Source: a bacterium CPR1
Lineage (GTDB): Bacteria > Vulcanimicrobiota > Xenobia > Xenobiales > QWHO01
Direction: 5' to 3'
Assembly (NCBI GenBank): GCA_021404945.1
Contig: QWHO01000043.1
Location: forward strand, 1-35,555
Length of the DNA stretch: 35,555 nucleotides
Part shown: piece by piece, positions 22,620 to 30,791 of the stretch
How positions within the stretch are numbered: the stretch's first letter is position 1
Layout of the letters: the number at the start of each line of letters is the position of its first letter
The notes under the pieces: generated by a model
Told to the model about the DNA's origin: nothing
Seen by the model: the letters and a program-made list of their open reading frames with translations, nothing else
Databases searched by the model: none
Translations under genes and position numbers: made by a program

Positions 22620-24398
22620 GTGACCTCGCGCCTTCGTCTGGCCCTGCTGGCGGCTTTCGCACTGTCGGTAATGGCTGCCCTGGCAGCCCGAATGGTAGAC
22701 ATGCAGTGGCGCCATGGCTCGGAGTATGCAGCCGCAGCCCGCCAATCCAGCGTGGTCATCGAGCCGGTTGCGGCGCCGAGGGGGCGCTTGCTCGACCGCC
22801 GGGGGCGTCTGCTGGTCTCCAACGAGCCCTGCTTTCAGCTCACGGTGTTCCCCGCTGAGATGCGCGACCGCAAACTGACCGCCCGTCGTCTGGCCGATGC
22901 GCTGCAGGTCAAACCGGAGCAGCTCTCGGCTCGGCTCCAGAAGGCGGTCTTCCAAGCCCCGCTCGAGAAGCTGGTGCTGCGCCGCTCGCTGACACCCGGG
23001 CAGATCAGCCGACTCTTGCTGGTGACCCCCGAGTTGCCCGGCGCCGCCGTCGAGGTGGGAGCCCGTCGGCGCTACCTGGCCGGCCGCCTGGCGGCCCACG
23101 TGCTCGGAGCCATGGGTGAGATCGACGCCCACGAGCTGCCCACCCGACGAAAGCTGGGCTACGCGGCCGGCGACCCGATGGGCCGCAGCGGCCTCGAGCG
23201 CCAGTACGACTTCTTATTGCGAGGAAAGAAAGGCCAGCGCCACCTGGCCGTGGACGTGCTCGGCCGCACCGTGCGCGTGTTGGAGGTAGTGGATCCGGTG
23301 CCGGGAGCCGACCTCCACCTCACCCTGGACACGAGGATCCAGCAGACCGCCCAACGAGCCCTGGCCGAGACCCTGGCCGAGTTGCGGACTCTTAACCAGG
23401 AGGAATCCTCGGGGGCGGTCGTGGTGATGGAAGCCTCCACCGGGAGGATCCGCGCCCTGGCCAGCCTGCCCGACTTCGACCCGGCTATCTTCGTGCGCGG
23501 CATCAAGCCCCGCGAGTTGGATGCGCTCTACAGCGATCCGCGCCACCCGCTGCTGAGCCGCGCCTACCAGAGCTCGTTCTCGCCCGGCTCGACCTTCAAG
23601 CTGATCACCGGCAGCGCCGCCCTGCAGGAGAAGCTTTGCACCTCGGGCAGCGTGTTCGTCTGCGGCGGCAGCTACATGGGAGCCAATTGCTTCGTCACCT
23701 CGGGCCACGGCGGCATCGGCTTCGTGGACTCGCTGGCCCATTCATGCGACGTGGTCTACTACCGGCTGGGCCATCAGCTGGGCATCGACCGGCTGAGCCG
23801 CTACTGCGCCGCTTTCTCCCTGGGCAAGCCGACCGGGCTGGATGTGCCGGCCGAGACCGGAGGCCTGCTGCCCACCGCCTCCTGGAAAGAGCGCGAGTTG
23901 GGCGAGGAGTGGTACCCCGGCGACACTGTGAACATGGCCATCGGACAGGGATTCCTGCTGGTCAGCCCGCTCCAGATGGCAGTGGCCACCGCGGCCGTGG
24001 CCAACGGTGGACAGGTGCCACGCCCCTACCTGGTGGAGAAAGCGGTGGGGCCCAACGGACGCATCCTGCACCAGGGCCGTCCCAGGCTGCGCAAGCTACC
24101 GGTCAGCAGGCACCACCTGGCGGCGGTGCGCCAGGGCATGCGCGGAGCCGTGCAGTACGGCACCGGGGTGGCCTGCGACGCCCCCCAGGTGGCGGTGGCC
24201 GGCAAGACCGGCACGGTGGAGTCCTTCGCCAACGTGAGCAATCCCCACGGTCGCAACCACGTCTGGTTCGTCTCCTATGCGCCGGCCGATAAGCCCGAGC
24301 TGGTCGTGGTGGTTTTTCTGGAGAAGTCGGGCGGCTACGGAGGCTCCCTGGCCGCCCCCATCGCCCGCAAGGTCTACGACTTCGTGTATCCGCCATGA
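22620..24398 (+). CDS. mrdA: Penicillin-binding protein 2 (elongasome transpeptidase)
   Basis: This 592-residue class B PBP has a GTG start at 22620, right after mreD. An N-terminal membrane anchor (LRLALLAAFALSVMAALAARMV) is followed by the pedestal domain (APRGRLLDRRGRLLVSN) and the transpeptidase domain. The catalytic motifs are Ser324-x-x-Lys327 (SPGSTFKLI), Ser375-Cys-Asp377 (HSCDVVYY), and Lys529-Thr-Gly531 (AGKTGTVE). It cross-links peptidoglycan during side-wall growth with RodA as partner. A CTSGSVFVCGGSYMGANCF stretch has three cysteines near 340-360; these could form a disulfide or metal site, as seen in some PBP2 proteins. The RodA start overlaps its stop. Confidence 0.95.
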   Translation: MTSRLRLALLAAFALSVMAALAARMVDMQWRHGSEYAAAARQSSVVIEPVAAPRGRLLDRRGRLLVSNEPCFQLTVFPAEMRDRKLTARRLADALQVKPEQLSARLQKAVFQAPLEKLVLRRSLTPGQISRLLLVTPELPGAAVEVGARRRYLAGRLAAHVLGAMGEIDAHELPTRRKLGYAAGDPMGRSGLERQYDFLLRGKKGQRHLAVDVLGRTVRVLEVVDPVPGADLHLTLDTRIQQTAQRALAETLAELRTLNQEESSGAVVVMEASTGRIRALASLPDFDPAIFVRGIKPRELDALYSDPRHPLLSRAYQSSFSPGSTFKLITGSAALQEKLCTSGSVFVCGGSYMGANCFVTSGHGGIGFVDSLAHSCDVVYYRLGHQLGIDRLSRYCAAFSLGKPTGLDVPAETGGLLPTASWKERELGEEWYPGDTVNMAIGQGFLLVSPLQMAVATAAVANGGQVPRPYLVEKAVGPNGRILHQGRPRLRKLPVSRHHLAAVRQGMRGAVQYGTGVACDAPQVAVAGKTGTVESFANVSNPHGRNHVWFVSYAPADKPELVVVVFLEKSGGYGGSLAAPIARKVYDFVYPP

Positions 24399-25498
24399 AG
24401 ACGCGCACGCTGCTCTTCTCCTCCAGTCTGGCAATCTGGCTGGTCGGGTGCCTGGTGCTCTTCTCCGCTACCCGCTGGCAGGGTGGCACCGGCCTGCTGC
24501 TGCGCCAGTTGGCGGCCGGCGCAGTGGGCCTGAGCCTGGGGCTGGCCCTGGCGCAGTTGGAGCTGAAGCGATTGCGCCAGCTGACCTGGCCTCTGTTCGG
24601 GGCCGGGCTTTGCAGCCTGGCCGTGGTTCTGGTAGCCGGCACTTCGGCCAAGGGGGCCCAGCGCTGGCTCTCTTTAGGCCCGCTGGGCACCATCCAACCC
24701 TCTGAGCCGATGAAGCTGTTGCTGGTGCTGGCCCTGGCCCACCTCATGACCCGCTTCCCGGCCCGCCGGGCGGGTGGCTTTTTGCTGGCCTGGGTGCTGA
24801 CCGGCGGGGCTTTCTTGATGGTGGCGGCCCAGCCCGACCTGGGCACCGGCCTGGTACTGGTAGCGGTGGCCTTCGGAATGCTCTGGGTGGCGGGCGCCTC
24901 CCCCTTCTACCTGGCGGGAGTGGCCGTGGGCGGGCTGGGGGCGCTCACCTTCGTGCTCAAGGAGTATCAGCGCGACCGCATCATGGTCTTTTTGCACCCC
25001 GACCTCGATCCCATGGGCCAGGGCTACAGCCTGATGCAGTCGCTGACAGCCATCGGCTCGGGCCAGCTCTTCGGACGGGGCCTGTTGGCCGGACACCTGA
25101 CCCAGCAGGGCTTCGTGCCCGAGAACTGGACCGACTTCGCCTTTACCGTGGTGGGCGAAGAGCTGGGCCTGGCCGGCAGCCTGGGCCTGCTCTTGTTATG
25201 CGCCCTGCAACTGGGCAGCCTGCTGGCCATCGCCTGGCGCAGCCAGGATTATCCGCGCCTGCTGGCCACCGGAGTAGCCGTCATGCTGGGGTTTCAGCTT
25301 TCCGTCAACCTGGCCATGACCATGGGCCTGGCCCCGGTCGTGGGCATCCCTTTGCCCCTGGTCAGCTACGGAGGGAGCGCCCTGATCACCAATCTGGCCG
25401 CCCTGGGCCTGGTCGCGGGCCTGGCCCGAAGAAGCCAGCCGCGCCAGGCCGCGATGCACCCCCTGCCCTTGCGACAGCGTCTCCCCCTGGCCGGGTGA
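24395..25498 (+). CDS. rodA: SEDS peptidoglycan glycosyltransferase RodA
   Basis: This 367-residue protein has about ten membrane helices and the SEDS signatures GAQRWLSLGPLGTIQPSEPMKL, AQPDLGTGLV, YSLMQSLTAIGSGQLFGRGLL, PENWTDFAFTVVGEELG and PLPLVSYGGSALITNLAALG. Asp247 in WTDFAF matches the catalytic aspartate of RodA/FtsW. It polymerises lipid II together with the PBP2 just upstream. The overlap with mrdA (ATGA) and its place in the mre cluster favour RodA over FtsW. The last about 25 residues are a basic cytoplasmic tail. It is the last gene of the operon. Confidence 0.95.
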   Translation: MKTRTLLFSSSLAIWLVGCLVLFSATRWQGGTGLLLRQLAAGAVGLSLGLALAQLELKRLRQLTWPLFGAGLCSLAVVLVAGTSAKGAQRWLSLGPLGTIQPSEPMKLLLVLALAHLMTRFPARRAGGFLLAWVLTGGAFLMVAAQPDLGTGLVLVAVAFGMLWVAGASPFYLAGVAVGGLGALTFVLKEYQRDRIMVFLHPDLDPMGQGYSLMQSLTAIGSGQLFGRGLLAGHLTQQGFVPENWTDFAFTVVGEELGLAGSLGLLLLCALQLGSLLAIAWRSQDYPRLLATGVAVMLGFQLSVNLAMTMGLAPVVGIPLPLVSYGGSALITNLAALGLVAGLARRSQPRQAAMHPLPLRQRLPLAG

Positions 25499-25566
25499 GC
25501 CGTTCCAAGAATCTGCAAAGCTCCCGCGGGTAGGCTCAAGCAAGACGCTAATGTGCTGAGCGTTAC

Positions 25567-25680
25567 GTGCTGAAGGTTTTGCCTCTCCTTCGGAGGCGCC
25601 TCCACACAAGTCTGTCGGCGCGATTTACTGCAAAACCTTCAGCACTTGTCGGCGCGATTTACTGCAAAACCTTCAGCACT
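25567..25680. repeat. 34-bp tandem repeat with an upstream inverted copy
   Basis: Two perfect 34-bp tandem copies lie at 25613-25646 and 25647-25680. Each contains GCAAAACCTTCAGCAC, whose exact reverse complement GTGCTGAAGGTTTTGC is at 25567-25582. The inverted copy can pair with either tandem copy (16-bp stem). A 12-bp perfect palindrome, GGAGGCGCCTCC (25592-25603), sits in the loop, and a partial echo GTGCTGA is at 25553-25559. The block fills most of the 207-nt gap between rodA and the next gene, and ends 10 nt before a GGAGG ribosome binding site. It could be a terminator, a leader structure or a mobile-element remnant. Confidence 0.85.
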
Positions 25681-25705
25681 TCACTTTAATACGGAGGTTT
25701 GAGCC

Positions 25706-26050
25706 ATGAGTCTGAAGCAAGTCGCCCTGGCCCTGATCGACGCGGTGCAGAAAGCCAACCGCTTCGCACCTCACGACCTGACCTGGAGCGTCAGCTGCCT
25801 GATGGACTGGCTGGTGGAGACTCACCAGGATATTGCCCACAGCGGGGATACCCTCCAGGAGGGACTGCTGGAAGCTCTGGACTGCTACTACCGCAGCCTG
25901 GAGCATCTGCTGACCTATCAGGCTGACTCCCGTGGCGAGCGGCTCGCAGAGGCCAGGAGCCTGGTTTTCCAGGCCGAGGATCAGCTCGACGCAGTCGAGA
26001 AGCGCATCCAGGAACAGAAGTACACCACCAGCCTGCTCTGGGAGGCCTGA
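25706..26050 (+). CDS. Small helical hypothetical protein
   Basis: This 114-residue protein is almost entirely helical, with no membrane segment or signal peptide. It has a central amphipathic region (LMDWLVETHQDIAHSGDTLQEGLLEALDCYYRSLEHLL) and a charged C-terminal helix (AEARSLVFQAEDQLDAVEKRIQEQK) that may form a coiled coil. A strong GGAGG lies 9 nt before the ATG. The 34-bp repeats are immediately upstream. I do not recognise the family. The length and good codon use support a real gene. Confidence 0.7.
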   Translation: MSLKQVALALIDAVQKANRFAPHDLTWSVSCLMDWLVETHQDIAHSGDTLQEGLLEALDCYYRSLEHLLTYQADSRGERLAEARSLVFQAEDQLDAVEKRIQEQKYTTSLLWEA

Positions 26051-26153
26051 ACGCTTCGACTCGCCACGTTATACTCCCGCGCAGAGACCGTGCGATGAAT
26101 GCTCGACCTGTTGGTGGCAGGGGATCAGAAGCTGCTGGCCTGGCGGGAGACTT

Positions 26154-26765
26154 TCAGCCTGGAAAGCCTCCGCCCTGGTCCTGCTTGCGCCAGTGAAGGG
26201 CGACTTCCTTGGCGGCGTAGGCACCGCCGGCAACCAGATGGAGGGCCGGGGCCAGGTTGGGCAGGCAGGCGGCGCCTGTCAGGGCCAGGCCCTGGGTAAT
26301 GGCAAAGGCACCTACCAGGAAGCGCTGAGGCGGGCCCTCTCTGGGAGCCCGGACCAACTCGCTCACGCCCACGCCCACGGTCGCCAAGCCGTGCACGGCC
26401 TTGAGGGGGCCCATCACCAGGTCGGAGCTCTCCCGTCCGCCCAGCACCGACCAGGCTTCCAGGGCCGAGTGGGCGGAGGCCGCCAGCAAACCCACCCCGT
26501 CGATTTTGTCGCTCAGCGCATCCGAGCGCAGGCGGGCCACACCCAGCCCCAGCGCTCCCACCGCTGTCAGGCCGGCCATTGCGCCGCCCGCGGTGGAGCC
26601 CACCCCGTCCTTGAGATTATCGAGCCAGACGTGGCGGGCCGTATAAAGGCCATCCACCGCCTGGGCCAGGATCGGGTTTTCGGCTTGCAGGGCCTGACCC
26701 GGCTCCTGGCCGGCGATCTCTTTACGAGGCTTGAAGGTCAACGGGTTGCTGGACCGTACTTGCAT
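26154..26765 (-). CDS. Hypothetical protein with hydrophobic Gly/Ala-rich segments
   Basis: This is 203 residues from the ATG at 26765; a GTG nine bases earlier is possible. The N-terminus is polar (MQVRSSNPLTFKPRKE). At least three Gly/Ala-rich hydrophobic stretches follow: STAGGAMAGLTAVGALGLGVA, LKAVHGLATVGVGVSEL and LVGAFAITQGLALTGAACLPNLAPALHLVAGGAYAA. They are weakly hydrophobic and could be membrane-embedded or glycine-zipper-like helices. No conserved catalytic motif is seen and I do not recognise the family. It stands alone between the small helical gene (convergent) and the broken CBS gene. Confidence 0.65.
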   Translation of the reverse strand: MQVRSSNPLTFKPRKEIAGQEPGQALQAENPILAQAVDGLYTARHVWLDNLKDGVGSTAGGAMAGLTAVGALGLGVARLRSDALSDKIDGVGLLAASAHSALEAWSVLGGRESSDLVMGPLKAVHGLATVGVGVSELVRAPREGPPQRFLVGAFAITQGLALTGAACLPNLAPALHLVAGGAYAAKEVALHWRKQDQGGGFPG

Positions 26766-26859
26766 GCTCGGCACTATAGCCCCAGATGGTCGCCGGCGTT
26801 GTGAACACTTTGTTAACCCGGGGGAAAGCCGGGCAGTTCAGGAGAAACGCCTGCAACCG

Positions 26860-27371
26860 TCAGCTGCCGAGCGAGATGGAGCGCCGGGGCGCAGGGGCGG
26901 AGGGGCGAGCCCCGGGAGTACCTGGTGGAATGCGCTCTTGCAGCACCGTCATCAGGTCCCAGGGAGTGATGATCCCCAGCAGTTGATCGCTTTCGGTGAC
27001 GATCAGAGCTGAACCCGGTGCTTGTCGAATAACTCGACCGCGTGGGCAACATTGGAGTCGTGCGCGATGGTGAGGGCCGGGCTGGTCATGATGTCGCGCA
27101 CCAGCAACTCTTCGCGAGAGGGCAGGGCCTCTCCGGGACGGGGAAAGAGCAGCTTGACGGCGATATCGGTAAAGGATACCACGCCCACCACCCTCCCCTG
27201 GCCGTCCAGAACAGGACAGCCAGCCACCTGGCGCTCGACCAGCTCGCGGGTCAGTTCCCTGACCGTGGTCTCGGGCGTCACCCAGTAGGGATGAAGATGA
27301 ATGATGTCCTTGAATCGCCTCACGCAAGCCCAAGCTTCCCTTGAAATGCTCTTCGTTCCTGCGCCTTCCAT
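26860..27371 (-). pseudogene. CBS-pair domain protein, frameshifted
   Basis: Two overlapping frames together make one CBS-pair (Bateman) protein. The first, from the ATG at 27371, gives VTPETTVRELTRELVERQVAGCPVLDGQGRVVGVVSFTDIA then LVRDIMTSPALTIAHDSNVAHAVELFDKHRV and stops at 27003. The second frame continues exactly where expected with ALIVTESDQLLGIITPWDLMTVLQ and ends at 26860. A single missing base near 27015-27025 explains the break. An alternative GTG start (27320) gives RRFKDIIHLH without the odd N-terminus. CBS pairs bind adenosine ligands and regulate partner proteins, and small free-standing ones are common. It may be intact in the cell if the missing base is a sequencing error. Confidence 0.8.
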
Positions 27372-27426
27372 CTCAGCGCAATGCGCCGTAACGCTCCAAC
27401 CACCTGGGCGCGGTAATGCGAAGAAG

Positions 27427-29484
27427 TCAACTGCCCAGCTCGTCGGCCAGAGCCCCGGCGTCGTAGACTTTGCGCAGCGCCTCGGTGATGGCCCGCGAGT
27501 CCACCGAGGTAGCCCGAGCCTGCACCTCCGAGTAGGCGTAATCGAGCACTAACGACTGGATGTTGCCATCGAAGATCAGCCCCACAACCTGACCCTCCCG
27601 GTTGACCGTCGGGCTTCCCGAGTTCCCGCCGATGATATCGGCCGTGCTCACAAAGTTGAAGGGGGTGCTCAGATCCAGGCGAGACTTGCGCTCGACCCAG
27701 CGTTTGGGCAACCGGAAGGGATACTCGTTGTGGTGCTCGGCCGAGCGGCGATACAGCCCGGCAAAATCGGTGAAGGCCCCGACCGCCTGACCGTCCTCCA
27801 GGTAGCCTTTCACCACGCCGAAGGAGAGCCGCAGGGTAAAAGTCGCATCGGGTGCAAGCTCGGTTCCGAACTTCGCAAATCGAGCCTGGGCGATGGCTGC
27901 GTAAGCCTGCCGCAAAGGCTCGGCAACCTTCTCGTCATAGGTCTTGCGAACCTTGCGCGCGGTGGGATCGACGAGCAGGGCCAGCTCGACCATCGGATCC
28001 TTCGAGCCCGTCCCCCCCGACTCGGCCAGACGCTTGCGCTCGGCCACGTCCTGCAGCCGGGTGCCGTTGACCAGCTCGGCTGCCCGCTCGCGGGGAGATT
28101 TGCCGGCCAGAATCCGCTGAACCAGCGGGTCGTCGCTCCCGCGCACCTCGAGCAGCATGGCCAGCGAGTCGGCCAGTTTGACCCGCTCGAATTCCGGGTA
28201 GATTGGGGCGGGCGAGAACAGATCCTGCTGCAGCGACTCAAGATTGGAGTCGCGATACTCGCGCAACCGATCGGTATTTGGCTGACCCACCTCGACCCGA
28301 TAGCGGGCCAGATGCTGGGCCAGCTCGAACAGCCGGCTGTTGAAAGCGTAGTGGCGCTCATAGAGATAGAGGTCGTCTAGAATCTGGCCATACACATCGA
28401 TGGCCTGCTCCACCTGGGCAAAGGCCGCGCTCCACTCCGGACTGCCGGCCACTGCCTGTCGAAGCTCGTCTTCCAGCTTCTGCTTGGCTCCCATGAAAGC
28501 CGGATCCTGGAGCCCGCCCAGGCGACCGAGCAGGGCCTTGCGCGAGTTCTGGACTCCGAACAGGTCGTCCTTGGACTGGCGCTTGTTCTCCTGGGTGCGC
28601 TCGCCATAGGTGGCGTAGAGCACCTCCAGACGGCGCAGCAGGTTGAGCACCAGCGGGAGGCGTCGGTCGCGCTGGAAGGCCAGGTCGGCCATGGTGTTCA
28701 GGCGCTGCGTGTTTCCGGGATGACCGGACACAAAGACCAGCTCGCCCTCCCTGGGACCGGTCGGGCTCCACTTGAGGAAATGCTCGATCCGCGCCGGTTG
28801 CCCGTTCTCGTAGGCGCGAAAGAAAGTTACGTCCAGGTCGTAGCGGGGAAACTCGAAGTTGTCCGTATCCCCCCCAAAAAAAGCGATGTCCTGCTCGGGG
28901 GCGAAGACCAGCCGCACGTCGGTGTATTTCTTGTAGCAGTAGAGATGGTATCGTCCACCCTGATAAAGGGTGACCACGTCGCTGCGCAGACCCGTTTTTT
29001 CGGTGGACTCCTTTTCGATGGTGCTCATTTCGGCGCGCCGGGCTTTCTCGGCCGCCGCTGCGTCCATTTCCGACTTGACCGAGCCCTGCACCCGGGCGGT
29101 CACATCCTCGAGCGTCATCAGCACGTTCAGCTCCAGGTCCGGGCACTTCAACTCCTGGGCCTGCGAATTGGCCAGGTAGCCAGCCTCAAGCAGGTCCTTG
29201 CCGGGGGAGCTGAGTTTGGCGATCTGCTCGGCGCCCACGTGATGATTGGTCATCACCAGCCCCCGAGAGGAGACGAACGACCCGGAGCCTCCGCTGTTGA
29301 AGCGCACGCTGGACTTTTGCAGATGCTCCATCCAGGCGGCGCCTGGCTCGAAGCCGTAACGTTGCTTGAGGATCTTCACCGGAGGATCAGAGTAAAGCCA
29401 CATGCCTTCATCGGCTCGGGACGGCACGGAGGCGCTCCACAGCAAGCCTCCAGCCAGGACAGCAGCAAGAAAACGGCGATTCAT
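27427..29484 (-). CDS. S46-family dipeptidyl-peptidase (DPP7/DPP11-like)
   Basis: This 685-residue exported serine exopeptidase has a signal peptide MNRRFLAAVLAGGLLWSASVPSRA and mature start ADEGMWLY, which matches the family (D-E-G-M-W). The chymotrypsin-like triad is visible: His82 in MTNHHVG, the Asp region GGDTDNFEFPRYDLD, and Ser622 in GGNSGSPT. The helical domain between is present. S46 enzymes remove dipeptides from the N-terminus of peptides in the periplasm and are typical of diderm, protein-eating bacteria. The ATG at 29484 has GAGGGG upstream. Longer in-frame starts run into the divergent gene. Specificity (hydrophobic versus acidic) depends on residues I cannot align reliably. It lies divergent to the flavoprotein gene with a 114-nt spacer. 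Confidence 0.93.
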   Translation of the reverse strand: MNRRFLAAVLAGGLLWSASVPSRADEGMWLYSDPPVKILKQRYGFEPGAAWMEHLQKSSVRFNSGGSGSFVSSRGLVMTNHHVGAEQIAKLSSPGKDLLEAGYLANSQAQELKCPDLELNVLMTLEDVTARVQGSVKSEMDAAAAEKARRAEMSTIEKESTEKTGLRSDVVTLYQGGRYHLYCYKKYTDVRLVFAPEQDIAFFGGDTDNFEFPRYDLDVTFFRAYENGQPARIEHFLKWSPTGPREGELVFVSGHPGNTQRLNTMADLAFQRDRRLPLVLNLLRRLEVLYATYGERTQENKRQSKDDLFGVQNSRKALLGRLGGLQDPAFMGAKQKLEDELRQAVAGSPEWSAAFAQVEQAIDVYGQILDDLYLYERHYAFNSRLFELAQHLARYRVEVGQPNTDRLREYRDSNLESLQQDLFSPAPIYPEFERVKLADSLAMLLEVRGSDDPLVQRILAGKSPRERAAELVNGTRLQDVAERKRLAESGGTGSKDPMVELALLVDPTARKVRKTYDEKVAEPLRQAYAAIAQARFAKFGTELAPDATFTLRLSFGVVKGYLEDGQAVGAFTDFAGLYRRSAEHHNEYPFRLPKRWVERKSRLDLSTPFNFVSTADIIGGNSGSPTVNREGQVVGLIFDGNIQSLVLDYAYSEVQARATSVDSRAITEALRKVYDAGALADELGS

Positions 29485-29598
29485 CCAGGGCCGTTCCCCT
29501 CGATAAGGGTCGTTCCTGCAGGGCCGGCGGCGAGTGTGGAGAACCCCTGGCCAGTGAGCATTGACGGCGGCTCCAGCTTGATCCCCGCGCGTGGCCTG

Positions 29599-30693
29599 AT
29601 GTCTGGCGGGGCTCAGCTGCGCCCGGTCGTGATCGTGGGGGCCGGCCCGGCCGGCCTGGCGCTGGCTTATCAGCTGAAGCTGCGCCAGATTCCATGCTTG
29701 TTGCTGGAGAAGGGCCCCAACGTTGCCAGCTCGTTCCGCGGGATGTACAAGAGCATCTTCTTCGGGCCCTGGCTCAATAATGCATTGCCGGGCGGGCCCG
29801 TGCCCTGGCAGCAGGCCTTCTCTCGAACCCGGCGCAAAGAGTGGCTCGAGTATCTCGAGAGCTTCGCCGGTCGTAACGCGCTGGAGGTGCGCTGCGGCGT
29901 CGAGGTCGCGAGCGTCGATTGCAATGGCTGCTTTCGACTCCAGACCAACCAGGGACCCATCGAGGCCGAGCTGCTGGTCAACGCCACGGGCTACTTCGGC
30001 AATCCTTTCACCCCCGAGTATCCGGGAAGCCAGGAGACGCGTATCGCCCAGATGCACGCCTGCGCCTACCTCGAGCCCGCCACTGTGGCCGGAAAGATCG
30101 AGGCGTCCCGCGGCCGCATCCTGATCGTTGGCAAGCGCATCTCGGCTGGCGAGCTGATGGTGGAATTACACCAGGCCGGTTATCAAGTCTCCCTCTCGTG
30201 CCGGCGCAAGTTGCGGTTCGGCTCATCCTACCTGCAACAGGCCCTGTTTGCGCCCATCGTGATGCTCTTCGAGAGCATCGGCGCCTGGCTGGGCATCAAG
30301 CTTTCCGACACCAATCCGCGCATGGTGGGCGGAACCAGCCAGCAACTTGTGCGCTCGGGACAGGTCGAAGTCTTCCCCGATATCCGGGAAATCCTCGAGA
30401 GCACGGTGCGCTTCGTGGACGCTCGTGAGGCCGCCTTCGACCTGATCATCTACTCCACCGGCTACCGCCCGGTTCTCTCGCATCTCAAGAGTCTGGTGAG
30501 CATTGACCCCAAAACCGGCCACCCCCCACTGGTCAACATGGAAGCTCGCGACGTGCCCGGCCTCTTTTTCATGGGCCTGGACAATCAGCGCAGCTTCCGC
30601 AGCCGCTACCTGCGCGGTATTCGCGAGGACGCGGTAGCCCTGGCCGAGCGCATCGCCACTCGAGTGTCAAGCCTGACCCGGCCAGCAGGGTAG
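29599..30693 (+). CDS. Flavin-containing monooxygenase-like FAD/NAD(P) oxidoreductase
   Basis: This 364-residue protein is of the FMO/CzcO type. The first Rossmann motif is VVIVGAGPAGLALAYQL (GxGxxG at 14-19), then LLLEKGPNVASSFRGMY, and NATGYFGNPFTPEYPG. A second nucleotide motif, ILIVGKRISAGELMVEL, has Lys-Arg-Ile where a Gly-rich turn is usual. Late motifs are LIIYSTGYRPVLSHL and GLFFMGLDNQRSFRSRYLRGIREDA. The ATG at 29599 is preferred; a GTG at 29554 is possible and adds 15 residues with no family similarity. Likely an NAD(P)H-dependent oxidase of an unknown small molecule. It faces the S46 gene and is followed by alaS after 98 nt. Confidence 0.85.
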   Translation: MSGGAQLRPVVIVGAGPAGLALAYQLKLRQIPCLLLEKGPNVASSFRGMYKSIFFGPWLNNALPGGPVPWQQAFSRTRRKEWLEYLESFAGRNALEVRCGVEVASVDCNGCFRLQTNQGPIEAELLVNATGYFGNPFTPEYPGSQETRIAQMHACAYLEPATVAGKIEASRGRILIVGKRISAGELMVELHQAGYQVSLSCRRKLRFGSSYLQQALFAPIVMLFESIGAWLGIKLSDTNPRMVGGTSQQLVRSGQVEVFPDIREILESTVRFVDAREAAFDLIIYSTGYRPVLSHLKSLVSIDPKTGHPPLVNMEARDVPGLFFMGLDNQRSFRSRYLRGIREDAVALAERIATRVSSLTRPAG

Positions 30694-30791
30694 GCCACCT
30701 GCGAGCTCTTCCGGTTTCTTTCCAAAGAGCAGGGCGAGGGGGGCGGACGGCAGAACTGTGCACATCCAATCTCAGAAAGGTTCCCACGCCC

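Noticed and set aside
25613-25680. CRISPR array
   Set aside because: There are only two head-to-tail 34-bp copies with no spacers between them and no cas genes.
26099-26299. Short plus-strand ORF starting MLDLLVAGDQKLLAWRE
   Set aside because: The first about 25 residues look protein-like and a TATACT box is upstream. The rest is arginine/glycine-rich shadow of the convergent gene, so at most it is a remnant.
27427-30057. Longer start for the S46 peptidase (876 residues)
   Set aside because: The extra N-terminus overlaps the divergent flavoprotein gene and removes the signal peptide. The ATG at 29484 gives the normal family start.
28720-30693. Longer start for the flavoprotein (657 residues)
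   Set aside because: The first about 290 residues are antisense to the S46 gene. The FAD motif begins shortly after the ATG at 29599.
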